Origin: Meiothermus ruber DSM 1279
GTDB lineage: Bacteria > Deinococcota > Deinococci > Deinococcales > Thermaceae
Assembly (NCBI RefSeq): GCF_000024425.1
Contig: NC_013946.1
Coordinates: 1 to 64,000, forward strand
DNA length: 64,000 nt
Reading direction: 5' to 3'
This document shows positions 17,868-28,434 of the stretch, one piece after another. The first letter of the stretch is position 1, and the number at the start of each line of letters is the position of its first letter. Below the pieces are notes generated by a model. That model made no database searches. It was not told the DNA's origin and saw only the letters and a program-made list of their open reading frames with translations. Made by a program: the position numbers and the translations under genes.

Positions 17868-18491
17868 ATGAAAGTCTTTGCGCTGGCGGCCAACACCTAC
17901 CTGCTGGACACACCGCAAGGCCCGCTGCTGGTGGACTCGGGGCTGCCGGGCCAGCGGCGCAGGCTCGAGCGCTATCTGGGTAGTGTGAAGCCTGCTGCCC
18001 TGCTGCTCACCCACCACCACCTCGACCACGTGGGCGGGGCCCAGATGCTCTGGGAGCGCTACGGGCTGCCCATCTATGCCCATCCGCTGGATATCCCCTT
18101 CATAAGCGGGGAAGCGCGCCGCCCACCTTTTCCGCCCATTCCCGGGCTGGGTGACTGGATTGCCAACAGCCCCCGGCCGGTACCCAAAGAGGCCCTGAGG
18201 CCCGTTGAAGAAGGCGCGGAAGTGATGGGCTGGCAGGTGGTGCACCTGCCCGGCCATACCCCCGGTCAGATTGGCCTGCTGCGTGAAGGGGTTTTGCTGG
18301 CTGCCGACGCGCTGCGGGTGGGTGTGAAAGGCCCCTGGGTTCCCCCGGCCATGGTCAACCACGACACCCAACAGGCCCGGCGCACGGTGGGGAAGATCGC
18401 CCGCCTCGAGGCCCAGAAGATCTACGTGGGGCACGGGCCGCCCACCACTGCCCTGGCGGTGCGCGCCCTGGCCGAAAAGCTGGGGGTCTGA
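17868..18491 (+). CDS. MBL-fold metallohydrolase
   Basis: The 207-residue protein has the complete metallo-beta-lactamase metal set: LLTHHHLDHVGG (HxHxDH), the His in VHLPGHTPGQIG, the Asp in LLAADALRVG and a C-terminal His in YVGHGPP. It resembles glyoxalase II-type hydrolases. ATG at 17868 is chosen because the upstream extension of the frame is the shadow of the small gene. It may be under the Mn riboswitch. It converges on the rhodanese gene, and a role in thiol or sulfur chemistry is possible but unproven. Confidence 0.85.
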   Translation: MKVFALAANTYLLDTPQGPLLVDSGLPGQRRRLERYLGSVKPAALLLTHHHLDHVGGAQMLWERYGLPIYAHPLDIPFISGEARRPPFPPIPGLGDWIANSPRPVPKEALRPVEEGAEVMGWQVVHLPGHTPGQIGLLREGVLLAADALRVGVKGPWVPPAMVNHDTQQARRTVGKIARLEAQKIYVGHGPPTTALAVRALAEKLGV

Positions 18492-18501
18492 GCGCTGCAA
18501 A

Positions 18502-18861
18502 CTAGCGCTGCAAATCCCCCTTCTTCACCGGCAACCCCGCGGCCTGCCAGGCCGAAATTCCCCCGGCCAGGTTGTAGACCTCGAGGCCCTTCTCGGCCAG
18601 AAACTCGGCGGCCTGCTGGCTGCGGCTGCCGCTCTCGCAAAAGCAGATGATGGGCCGGTCTTTGGGCAGGCTTTCCCAGCGCCTGGCCAGCTCGGCCAGC
18701 GGCAGGCCCTGGGAGCCCGGTATTTTGCTTAGTTTGCGCTCGAGGGGGGTGCGCACGTCAATCAGGAGTGCCCCGGCCCTGAGCTTTTCCTGGGCTTCCA
18801 GCGCACTAATCCGGGGCACCCTTGGCCCCAGCCCCAGCAGATTTTTGAACCAACCCCACAT
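18502..18861 (-). CDS. Rhodanese-domain protein, cytoplasmic
   Basis: A single rhodanese domain (119 residues) carries sulfane sulfur on an active-site Cys. The Cys loop is CESGSRS near residue 77, within IICFCESGSRSQQAAEFL; the N-terminal IDVRTPLER motif is present. A short hydrophobic N-terminus (MWGWFKNLLGLG) could associate with the membrane. I start at ATG 18861; the longer frame would run through the operator region. It is divergent from the oxidoreductase-rhodanese-repressor operon and shares its control region. Confidence 0.85.
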   Translation of the reverse strand: MWGWFKNLLGLGPRVPRISALEAQEKLRAGALLIDVRTPLERKLSKIPGSQGLPLAELARRWESLPKDRPIICFCESGSRSQQAAEFLAEKGLEVYNLAGGISAWQAAGLPVKKGDLQR

Positions 18862-18888
18862 ACTTTTCAGTCTAGAGGTCAACCACCC

Positions 18889-18940
18889 TTGCGAAATATA
18901 TCCCCTGGGGGTATACTGAACATACCGGTGGGGGTATATG
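18889..18940. promoter_or_regulatory. Promoter and CsoR/CstR-type operators
   Basis: For the rightward operon, TTGCGA (18889-18894) and TATACT (18912-18917) are 17 bases apart. The spacer contains ATATCCCCTGGGGGTAT, and a second site ATACCGGTGGGGGTAT lies at 18922-18937. These AT-flanked C/G-tract palindromes resemble the operators of CsoR and CstR repressors, and the operon's last gene encodes such a repressor, so autoregulation is likely. The divergent rhodanese gene may be controlled too. Confidence 0.75.
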
Positions 18941-18964
18941 TGGCCCCTCGCCAAAGGAGAAACC

Positions 18965-19642
18965 ATGTTTTTAGACGAGAAAATTCAAGCCCAGGTGCGC
19001 GAGATGCTGGCCCCCATCCAAACCCCTGTGGAGGTGGTGGTCTTTACCACCGCGGGCCTCGAGCTGCCCGGCCAGGAAGTGGGGCTGCAGGACGAAACCC
19101 TGGGCCTGCTCAAGGAAGTGGTGGCCCTGAACCCCCACCTGAGCCTGGAGCAGCGCTCCATCCACTCCGACCCCGAGGCCCAGGCCTTGGGCCTGCGCTA
19201 TGCGCCCACCATCCTGCTACGGGAAAAAGGCTCGAACCGCAACAACATCCGCTTTTTGGGGCTGCCGGCCGGCTACGAGTTCAGCACCCTGATCGAAACC
19301 TTGCTGATGCTGGGCACCGGCGAGAGCAAGCTGGGTGAAAAGTCGCAGGCCGATCTGCAAAAAGTTGCCTCGCCGGTGCGCATGCAGGCCTTCGTAACCC
19401 CCACCTGCCCCTACTGCCCGCAGGCCGTGCTGGCGACCTACAAGCTGGCCTACCACAACCCCAACATCATCGCCGAAGGGGTAGAGGCCAGCGAGTTCCC
19501 TCTGCTCTCGAGGCGCTACAACATCTCGGGGGTGCCCGATACCATCATCAGCGGCGCAACCCAGCAGCGCATTCTGGGTGGGCAGCCCGACCGGGTCTTC
19601 GTGGAGGCGGCCATTAAGGCCAGCGCTGGGGTGGTGGTATGA
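18965..19642 (+). CDS. Protein disulfide oxidoreductase, tandem thioredoxin fold
   Basis: The 225-residue protein has the size and layout of thermophile PDO/glutaredoxin-like proteins: two thioredoxin folds, of which only the C-terminal one has a CxxC (TPTCPYCPQAV, about residue 145). In the N-terminal fold the equivalent loop reads TTAGLELPG, without cysteines. The cis-Pro motif GVPDTI follows the active fold. ATG at 18965 has AAAGGAGA upstream. It is the first gene of the sulfur operon and probably reduces persulfides or disulfides handed over by the rhodaneses. Confidence 0.85.
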   Translation: MFLDEKIQAQVREMLAPIQTPVEVVVFTTAGLELPGQEVGLQDETLGLLKEVVALNPHLSLEQRSIHSDPEAQALGLRYAPTILLREKGSNRNNIRFLGLPAGYEFSTLIETLLMLGTGESKLGEKSQADLQKVASPVRMQAFVTPTCPYCPQAVLATYKLAYHNPNIIAEGVEASEFPLLSRRYNISGVPDTIISGATQQRILGGQPDRVFVEAAIKASAGVVV

Positions 19643-20007
19643 AGGCCATAGCCAGCCTGGTGGTTTTTCTGGTGGCCTCCGCGGGGCTGGCCCAGGGCTT
19701 CAAGGTCGTAACCGTGGACGACCTCTACCGCGCGCTGCCCGATCCCAAAACCTTCGTTATTGATGTGCGCACCCCGCAGGAGTATGCCCGGGGGCACGTT
19801 CCCGGAGCGGTTAACTGGCCCCTGCAACAGATCGAGCAATGGTGGAGCAAAGTCCCCAAGGATCGGGTGGTCTACGTCAAGTGTAACACCCAGAACCGCA
19901 GCAGGGTTGCCGTGCAGTACCTGCTCTCCAGGGGGTATCGGAATCTGAACCTGGTTACCGGGGGCATTCAGGCCTGGATGGCCCGCGGGTATCCCACCAC
20001 CCGATAA
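19639..20007 (+). CDS. Secreted rhodanese-domain protein
   Basis: This 122-residue protein has a signal peptide (MKAIASLVVFLVASAGLAQG) and a rhodanese domain with IDVRTPQEYARGHVPGA and the catalytic loop KCNTQNRSR. It should act outside the membrane, in contrast to the cytoplasmic rhodanese on the other side of the operator. The ATG overlaps the preceding stop (ATGA). The active loop has six residues after Cys, the usual size for thiosulfate or persulfide sulfurtransferases. Confidence 0.88.
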   Translation: MKAIASLVVFLVASAGLAQGFKVVTVDDLYRALPDPKTFVIDVRTPQEYARGHVPGAVNWPLQQIEQWWSKVPKDRVVYVKCNTQNRSRVAVQYLLSRGYRNLNLVTGGIQAWMARGYPTTR

Positions 20008-20020
20008 AGGAGCTTTTGCC

Positions 20021-20308
20021 ATGACCACCGTCCCTGAAGCACCCCCGAATCTTCGCTTTGACGTGCAGGATAAAACCCGGATCATCCACCGGCTGCGCCG
20101 CCTGGAAGGTCAGGTGCGCGGTCTGCAAAAGATGGTGGAGGAAGACCGGGAATGCCGGGAAATCCTCACCCTCCTGAGCGGGGTTAAGCGTGCACTGGAC
20201 TCGGTGGGGGAGGAGATCCTGGAGGCCTACCTGGCCCGCTGCCAGGCTGGCCCAGGGCAGCCCCAACCCGCCCAGGTGATCGAGGTGGTGCGGCTTTTGC
20301 GGAAGTAA
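20021..20308 (+). CDS. CsoR/CstR-family repressor, probable persulfide sensor
   Basis: The 95-residue all-helical protein has the family core IIHRLRRLEGQVRGLQKMVEED. Copper-sensing CsoR uses Cys, His, Cys. Here the Cys in DRECREIL and the Cys in YLARCQ are present, but the His position is Tyr (LEAYLARC where CsoR has LxEHLxxC). Loss of the His with both Cys kept is the pattern of CstR, which senses persulfides, and fits the rhodanese neighbours. The stop codon TAA is contributed by the first bases of a 141-bp repeat. Confidence 0.8.
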   Translation: MTTVPEAPPNLRFDVQDKTRIIHRLRRLEGQVRGLQKMVEEDRECREILTLLSGVKRALDSVGEEILEAYLARCQAGPGQPQPAQVIEVVRLLRK

Positions 20309-20446
20309 TACCGTTTCCGCTTGAATCCTTCACTGTTGAACGCAGTCAGAGGTGAAGTATTCAAGCCGACCGAAGGGAGTAGAAAAGCATTTCGGTAGTA
20401 TCGTTTAGGCTTGCCGAAGTGAACGATACTACCGAAATGCGTATAA
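20306..20446 (+). repeat. 141-bp interspersed repeat, copy A
   Basis: It starts TAATACCGTTTCCGCTTGAA and ends GCGTATAA. Near its right end lies a perfect hairpin: 19-base arms at 20387-20405 (GCATTTCGGTAGTATCGTT) and 20422-20440, with a 16-base loop. Outside the loop it matches copy B (26206-26346, opposite orientation) with about 9 mismatches in 125 positions by hand alignment. It encodes nothing. It may be a MITE-like or REP-like element. Confidence 0.9.
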
Positions 20447-20459
20447 GACCACCAACTGG

Positions 20460-22066
20460 CTAATCTTCTGCAAGCTGACTGGAGATCAGGGCAGGGTGAA
20501 TTCGGTCGCGGCCCGCTTGTTTTGCTTTGTAGAGGGCCTGGTCGGCTTGCTCGAGCCAGCGCTGCACGGTGGCCATCGAGGGGGGGATTTCGCCGCCGGC
20601 CAGACCGGCCGAGATGCTTAGCTGCCAGGCGATGGGGCTGATCTGCAGGGCCCGCACCTCGCTCTGGATGCGCTCCAGCACCCGGTAGGCGTCCTCGAGG
20701 TCGGCCCCGAACAGCACCAGCGCAAACTCCTCTCCCCCCAATCGCACCGCCAGGTCGTCGCTCCGGCTGGCCTTGCGCAATACCTCGGCCAACTGTTTAA
20801 GCAGCTTGTCGCCGACCGGGTGGCCGTAGGTGTCGTTGACCTGTTTGAAGCGGTCGAGATCCAGCAGGGCCAGGGTGATGGGTTTGCTGCGCTCGCTCGC
20901 CAGGCGAATCAGGCGCTGCATCTGGCGCTCAAAACCCCGGTGAGCGGGTCGGTGTAGGCCTTGCTGCGCCATTCGTTGAGGGTCAGGGAGAGCCGCAGCC
21001 GCTCGGTGAGCAGGGGGGCCAGGGCTTCCAGCCTGCGGGTGTCTTTGGGTGCGCTGGAGAAGTAAAGCCGTCCCTCGGTGGGGGTGTCCAGGGCCAGCTC
21101 GAAGGTATAGACGTAAGGGCCGTTCTGCCCTGCCCGAATGGTTACGTCGGAGCGCACCTCGATCCCCACCAGGTTGCCGTACAGAGGTTGGAGCCCCTCC
21201 ATCACGCTGTGCAGCACCCCTTGGGGCGTGAGGTTTTGGGTGGACTGGGCTTTGCTGGAGAGGCTCTCGAGCAGGTTGATCCAGAGCTCGAGCTGCCGCT
21301 CGGCTTTGATAATCCGCTGATAGACCCCCCAGCCCACGCCGCCCAGGGTGACCAGCACCACATAGCCCCATCCCACCAAGACCATGCTGTGGAACGGGTG
21401 CGCAACCTGGGAAGGCCATCCCAGCAGCACCAGGCTGCCCAGCAAGCCACCCAGCACAAACCCCAGCAAACCTTTGCCCAGGCGGGCCTCGGTGGCCTCG
21501 AGGTAGCCTCCCCAGCCGATCAGCACGAAGCCCAGGGCCCAGACCGGATACACAAACCCGCCGGGGGGCCAGCCCAGCGCCAGGGCCCAGCTACCCCCGG
21601 CCTTGAAGATCAGCCCCAGGCCCCAGATCAGGCGGCTTTCACCAGCCTGTCCGTGCAAAGCCGATTCTAGAAGGGGCAGGGCCAGCAGCACCGGTAGCAG
21701 GTCGGTTAGCCACACCATCTGAGAAGAGCGGTTTGGAAGAACAGACAGGGCAGTTACCAGGGCGGCCAGTGCAAAGGGTAGCAGGGCCAGGGTCAGGCGG
21801 GGGGGTTCGTACAGGGGCAGTTGGCGCAGGGTGGCGGCCCAGGTCAGCGCGGCGGCGAACAGCAGGACGCCAGAGGGTGTCAGCGGGGCCTCGAGGCCCC
21901 CCTGGCGCTCGAGGAGCCAGACCGCAGCCTGCACGCCCCAGAGCAGCGTTCCCAGACTGGCCCAGCGCCAGACCGGCTCGGCCCGGGCCGGCCAACAAAG
22001 CGCCAGACCAGAGGCAACAGCCAGCAACAAGAGCCCGACTTCGGGGTGTACTCCCATCACCTTCAT
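20460..22066 (-). pseudogene. Membrane GGDEF diguanylate cyclase, frameshifted
   Basis: The intact gene would make cyclic-di-GMP. The N-terminal half has about eight hydrophobic segments (MGVHPEVGLLLLAVASGLAL onward) and a short sensor region; the C-terminal half is a GGDEF domain with LDLDRFKQVNDTYGHPVGD and an intact RLGGEEF. The two halves are in different frames. The first ends ...KAYTDPLTGVLSARCSA-stop, and the second resumes at GFERQMQRLIRLA. The family consensus LTGLYNRRGFE lacks its five middle residues plus one base at 20935-20940, which fits a 16-base deletion. ATG at 22066 or 22057 is the likely original start. Confidence 0.85.
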
Positions 22067-22205
22067 GAAAGTAGCATTGACATGGAAGGAAGTATCCGAA
22101 AAATGCACATTACTACGTTAATTTTGTTCGAATTTCCCGTTAACTGAAGCGGGCTTTCTTAATCTCGTGGGTTCACGGGCCAACCCAACCCGATAAATTC
22201 GGGCT

Positions 22206-24151
<1,946 letters not shown>

Positions 24152-24167
24152 ATCCTTTTGCTTCGAC

Positions 24168-24199
24168 GGGCCGGGGCAACCCCCGGCCCTGGTTTTTTT
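24168..24199 (+). terminator. Intrinsic terminator after ferredoxin
   Basis: GGGCCGGGG (24168-24176) pairs with CCCCGGCCC (24181-24189), followed by seven T residues (24193-24199). It abuts the stop codon of the converging permease gene. Confidence 0.85.
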
Positions 24200-25482
24200 C
24201 AAGCATCAGATGCCTTGTTTTCGACGGACGACGGGGGCTCTGCTGTCGACTCCAGCAGGGCCCTTCGTTTATCGCGCCGGATGCGCCACCCCAGGTAGTA
24301 CACCGCCACCATCCGCAGCCCCATGGAAGCCAGAATGGGCAGGTGGTAGGGACTGGGAAAGAGCTGGTGATTTTTGTGCAGGTTGCCCAGCGCCCCGCCC
24401 AGCAAAGAGCCCAGCATGCCCCCCACCGCGTAGGCCGTCCAGTACCAGGCCAGGTAGAGGTTGCGTTTTTGCGGTGGCGCGCTTTGCAAGGCCACGTTGG
24501 TCAGGGCGGTGCCGATTCCACCCCAGGCCACCGCATCAAAGACCGCAGCCAGCCAGATGGTCTCGAGGCGGCCTGGCCCACCGGCCAGCCACAAAGGGGG
24601 CAGCACCAGGGCGGCCACGCTGCTGCTGAACAACAACACCTGCCAGTGCCCAATCCGGTCGGCCAGCCGACCCCACAAGGGGCTCAGCACCAGCCCACAG
24701 CTTGCGGCGATCACCGTCCAGAGGCCCACCTGGGTAAAGCTCATGCGGGCGTACTCGAGGAAGAGCGGAAACACGAAGGGCCCTCCCACGCTCACCGCGC
24801 CCAAAAACAGCACCACAAACCCCAAAAAGCCCCGGAAGCGCCGGTCGGAGAGAGGCTGGATGTACTCGGCCAGGCGGGGCGGGCTGCTGGTCATGGGCGG
24901 TTCAAACTGCCGTCGCAGGATGAAGGTGGCCCCCACCCCGGCCCCCACCGCCAGGCCCAGCACCAGCAGGAACCCCCAGGGTTTGCCCAGGGCGTCAATC
25001 AGGGCGCCAGCGGCCAGGTTGCCCAGGGTGCCCACCAGGCCCAGCAGCCCGTTGCGCAGCCCAAAGTAGCGGCCCCGTAGTTGATCTGGCACCAGGTCGG
25101 CCATCCAGCTTGTCCACAGCACGCTAACTGGAGCCAGGATGAGCTGTGAGAGGGCGGCAATGGTCAAAAGGCCTGGTATGCGCCAGGCTTCGGGCATCAA
25201 CGGCACGAACAGAGCCAGCACGAACAGCCCGCGTCCGAACACCGAGAGGTTGGCGCTCAGATCCTTCCGGCTGCCCCGAAAAAACAGGGCCAGCGGCGCG
25301 GCCATCTGTCCGACCATGGGCAGCGCCCCCAGGATGGCCAGGGCCACCGGGGGCGCCCCCAGCCACAGCGCATAGCCGGTCATGACCATGCCGGTGCTCC
25401 AGTTGATGAATAGAATCGCGAGCACGCCCTCCCAGATGGCTAGGATTTGCGAGCGACGCGGTTCACCAGGGGGCGGTGTCAC
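24199..25482 (-). CDS. Major facilitator superfamily transporter
   Basis: The 427-residue protein has about twelve hydrophobic segments in two halves with a central loop (RRQFEPPMTSSPPRLAEYIQP). MFS-like charged loops include GRYFGLRNGLLGL and SPLWGRLADRIGHWQVLLF, the latter matching the GxLaDrxGrrxxl signature between helices in the second half. The substrate is unknown; solute or drug efflux are both possible. The gene is alone on its strand, and the 290 bases upstream (25483-25773) show no further gene. Confidence 0.85.
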   Translation of the reverse strand: MTPPPGEPRRSQILAIWEGVLAILFINWSTGMVMTGYALWLGAPPVALAILGALPMVGQMAAPLALFFRGSRKDLSANLSVFGRGLFVLALFVPLMPEAWRIPGLLTIAALSQLILAPVSVLWTSWMADLVPDQLRGRYFGLRNGLLGLVGTLGNLAAGALIDALGKPWGFLLVLGLAVGAGVGATFILRRQFEPPMTSSPPRLAEYIQPLSDRRFRGFLGFVVLFLGAVSVGGPFVFPLFLEYARMSFTQVGLWTVIAASCGLVLSPLWGRLADRIGHWQVLLFSSSVAALVLPPLWLAGGPGRLETIWLAAVFDAVAWGGIGTALTNVALQSAPPQKRNLYLAWYWTAYAVGGMLGSLLGGALGNLHKNHQLFPSPYHLPILASMGLRMVAVYYLGWRIRRDKRRALLESTAEPPSSVENKASDA

Positions 25483-25773
25483 GAGAGTCCATTATTGACC
25501 TGGGGGTCAGTTTTGCAAAGGGCGTCCTTATCGCACCAACCCGGGGGAGGGGCTCGGCTGGGTAGCCAGAAGAAGGGGGTGAGAACTGCCCGAATGGTCT
25601 GGATATGTATTTTGCGTGAAGCCATGGGTTGGTTTATTGCTCCAGAACGGCAAATTTTTTGATGGCCGACTTAATGCTGTCTACACACGAGCCACCCGGT
25701 TCTTACACACCCCTCGCGCATACTTCCTTTCAGGAACGGGCCCAGGCCCTTCCGAGATCGAAAGGAGAACAGT

Positions 25774-26199
25774 ATGAAGAAGTCCATCCTGATTGCTAGC
25801 CTCACTGCTCTGGCCCTTAGCTTTGCTACTGCACAAGATGTGCGCATTGACCAGGGCGATCCCTCGGCGGTTCTGGTGCAATGGGTCAGCTTGCTGCCCC
25901 AGGAGGTGCAGTTGGACGCCTTGAGCCAGGGCCAGGCCCGGCTGCTCTACGATGCCCTGAGCGGCCTGTCCTATGCTTTTACGCCGGCCCAGGCGCAGGA
26001 GGTGGTGCAGGCCATACGCCAGGCTTTGCCCCAGGATGAGGTGCAGGCCCTCGAGCGCGCCGCGGCTCAGACCGCCAGCCTCAGCGACTCGGACAAGGAA
26101 GCGCTGGTCTATTTCTCCGGAGCCCAGTTTGAGGACAGCCTGCGGACAGCCCTGGCCCAACTCTCGGTGGCGGTTACCCCAGACTACTCAGGCGAATAA
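25774..26199 (+). CDS. Secreted hypothetical protein, 141 residues
   Basis: A signal peptide (MKKSILIASLTALALSFATAQ) is followed by about 120 residues rich in Ala, Gln and Leu with a helical look and no Cys. No family was recognised. GAAAGGAGAAC lies upstream of the ATG. The second 141-bp repeat copy starts seven bases after its stop, and a terminator follows the repeat. Confidence 0.75.
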   Translation: MKKSILIASLTALALSFATAQDVRIDQGDPSAVLVQWVSLLPQEVQLDALSQGQARLLYDALSGLSYAFTPAQAQEVVQAIRQALPQDEVQALERAAAQTASLSDSDKEALVYFSGAQFEDSLRTALAQLSVAVTPDYSGE

Positions 26200-26205
26200 C
26201 CGGGT

Positions 26206-26346
26206 TTATACGCCTTTCGGTAGTATCGTTTAGGCTTGTCAAAGTGAACGATACTACCGTAATGCTTTTCTACTCCCTTCGGTCGGCTTGAACCCTTCAC
26301 CCCTGACTGCGTCCAAAGCTGAAGGATTCAAGCGGAAACGGTATTA
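26206..26346 (-). repeat. 141-bp interspersed repeat, copy B (inverted)
   Basis: Read on the minus strand it starts TAATACCGTTTCCGCTTGAA and ends GCGTATAA, like copy A. Its hairpin arms are CGGTAGTATCGTT (26218-26230) and AACGATACTACCG (26247-26259). The loop (26231-26246) reads TAGGCTTGTCAAAGTG on the plus strand, almost the same as copy A's plus-strand loop, although the flanks are inverted. Copies A and B bound a 5.8-kb segment. Confidence 0.9.
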
Positions 26347-26356
26347 TTCAGACCGA

Positions 26357-26382
26357 AGACCCTCAGTTTTGGGGGTCTTTTT
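26357..26382 (+). terminator. Probable intrinsic terminator
   Basis: AGACCC (26357-26362) pairs with GGGTCT (26373-26378), followed by TTTTT. It would end transcripts that run through the secreted-protein gene and repeat copy B. Confidence 0.65.
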
Positions 26383-26467
26383 CAAATCTACATAAAGGCC
26401 ACCCGAATCCTTCACAGGGCTCTGCCAGGCTATACCCATGTCGTCCACAGCCGATACACTGGATTCG

Positions 26468-27142
<675 letters not shown>

Positions 27143-27162
27143 GCGCGCCCCCCTGAAAACCT

Positions 27163-28434
27163 ATGCGCTTTTTCAATCGTATCGAGGTTCGACTAAGCCT
27201 GCTGATGGCGCTGGTGGTGGTGGCGACCAGCCTGCTCACGGTGGGTCTCAACACCTACCAGCGCGAGCGCACCTTCCGGGAGCTGCCCGCCGAGGTGCGC
27301 GATATCCTGCGGCGCAGCGATAGCCGCCTGCCGGCGCTGGGTTTCCCTTCGGAGCTGCGCGATGTGCTGCTTTCCGGCCAGGAGATTCGCGTGCGGCTCG
27401 AGCCCAACCCCGACCCTGAGAACCCCAACCCGGTCTTTGTGCTGAGCCTGCCCGATGGTTCGGGCACCGAGATTCGGGTGCAGCCGCCGCCCCGCCTGCG
27501 GCGGCCCAACCTGGAGACCCGGTTGCAGCAGAACCTGCTGATTGCGAGCCTGGCCGCGACCGGCCTGGGGGTGCTGCTGGCGCTGATCTTTGCCCGGCGG
27601 ATTGCGCGGCCCATCGAGGCCATTTCCGATGCCGCAGGCCGCCTGGCCCAGGGCGACCTCAAGGCCCGGGTGGGCCCCCAGCCGGGCGAGGACGAGGTGG
27701 CCCGGCTGGCCCGCAACTTCGACCAGATGGCCGAGGCTTTGGAGCGGCTCGAGGCCGAGCGCCGGGCCATGATTGCCGATATTGCCCACGAGCTGCGCAC
27801 CCCCCTCACGGTGATGCAGGGCCGCCTCGAGGCCATCCAGGATGGGGTCATGCCCCTGGAGATGAGCGAGGTAGACCGGCTGCACCAGCAGGCCCGGCTG
27901 CTCTCGCGCCTGGTTGAAGACCTGCGCACCCTTTCGCTGGCCGATGCGGGGCGGCTCAACCTGACCTTGCAGCCCCTCAACCTGGCTGAGCTGGCCGACC
28001 GGATGGCCGACACCTTTCAGGCGGCTCTGGAGGCCAAGCGGATTACGCTCGAGCGGCGGCTGCCCGAAGGGCCCGTCCTGGTGCGGGCCGATTCTGACCG
28101 GCTGGCCCAGGTGATCGGGAACCTGCTCTCCAACGCCCTGGGTCACACCCCGGCCGGGGGGTGGATTGGGCTCGAGGTGGCCGCCGAGGCTGCGCAGGCC
28201 CGCTTGCGGGTGCTGGACAGCGGCCCGGGCATCCCCGCGGAAGCCCTGAACAAGGTCTTCGACCGTTTCTACCGGGCCGAGGCCTCGCGCTCCAGGGCCA
28301 CCGGCGGCAGCGGGCTGGGGCTCTCCATCGTCAAGGCCCTGGTGGAGCTGCACAAAGGAACGGTGACGGCCCGCAACCGTCCCGAGGGCGGGGCAGTTTT
28401 CGAGGTGCGCCTGCCGCTTCATCAGGCCGGTTGA
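27163..28434 (+). CDS. Sensor histidine kinase
   Basis: The 423-residue kinase has an N-terminal membrane segment (LSLLMALVVVATSLLTVGL), a short extracytoplasmic loop rich in Pro and Arg, a second segment (LLIASLAATGLGVLLALIF), a HAMP linker (RRIARPIEAISDAAGRLAQG), the phospho-acceptor helix DIAHELRTPLTVMQGRL and an ATPase domain with NLLSNAL, DSGPGIPAE and GGSGLGLSI. It is cotranscribed with the regulator before it. Its 3' end overlaps that of the converging kinase by 13 bases. The signal is unknown. Confidence 0.93.
   Translation: MRFFNRIEVRLSLLMALVVVATSLLTVGLNTYQRERTFRELPAEVRDILRRSDSRLPALGFPSELRDVLLSGQEIRVRLEPNPDPENPNPVFVLSLPDGSGTEIRVQPPPRLRRPNLETRLQQNLLIASLAATGLGVLLALIFARRIARPIEAISDAAGRLAQGDLKARVGPQPGEDEVARLARNFDQMAEALERLEAERRAMIADIAHELRTPLTVMQGRLEAIQDGVMPLEMSEVDRLHQQARLLSRLVEDLRTLSLADAGRLNLTLQPLNLAELADRMADTFQAALEAKRITLERRLPEGPVLVRADSDRLAQVIGNLLSNALGHTPAGGWIGLEVAAEAAQARLRVLDSGPGIPAEALNKVFDRFYRAEASRSRATGGSGLGLSIVKALVELHKGTVTARNRPEGGAVFEVRLPLHQAG

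Noticed and set aside
18889-18940. Copper-responsive CsoR operon
   Set aside because: The repressor lacks the His ligand needed for Cu(I), and no copper ATPase or chaperone gene is present; the sulfur interpretation fits better.
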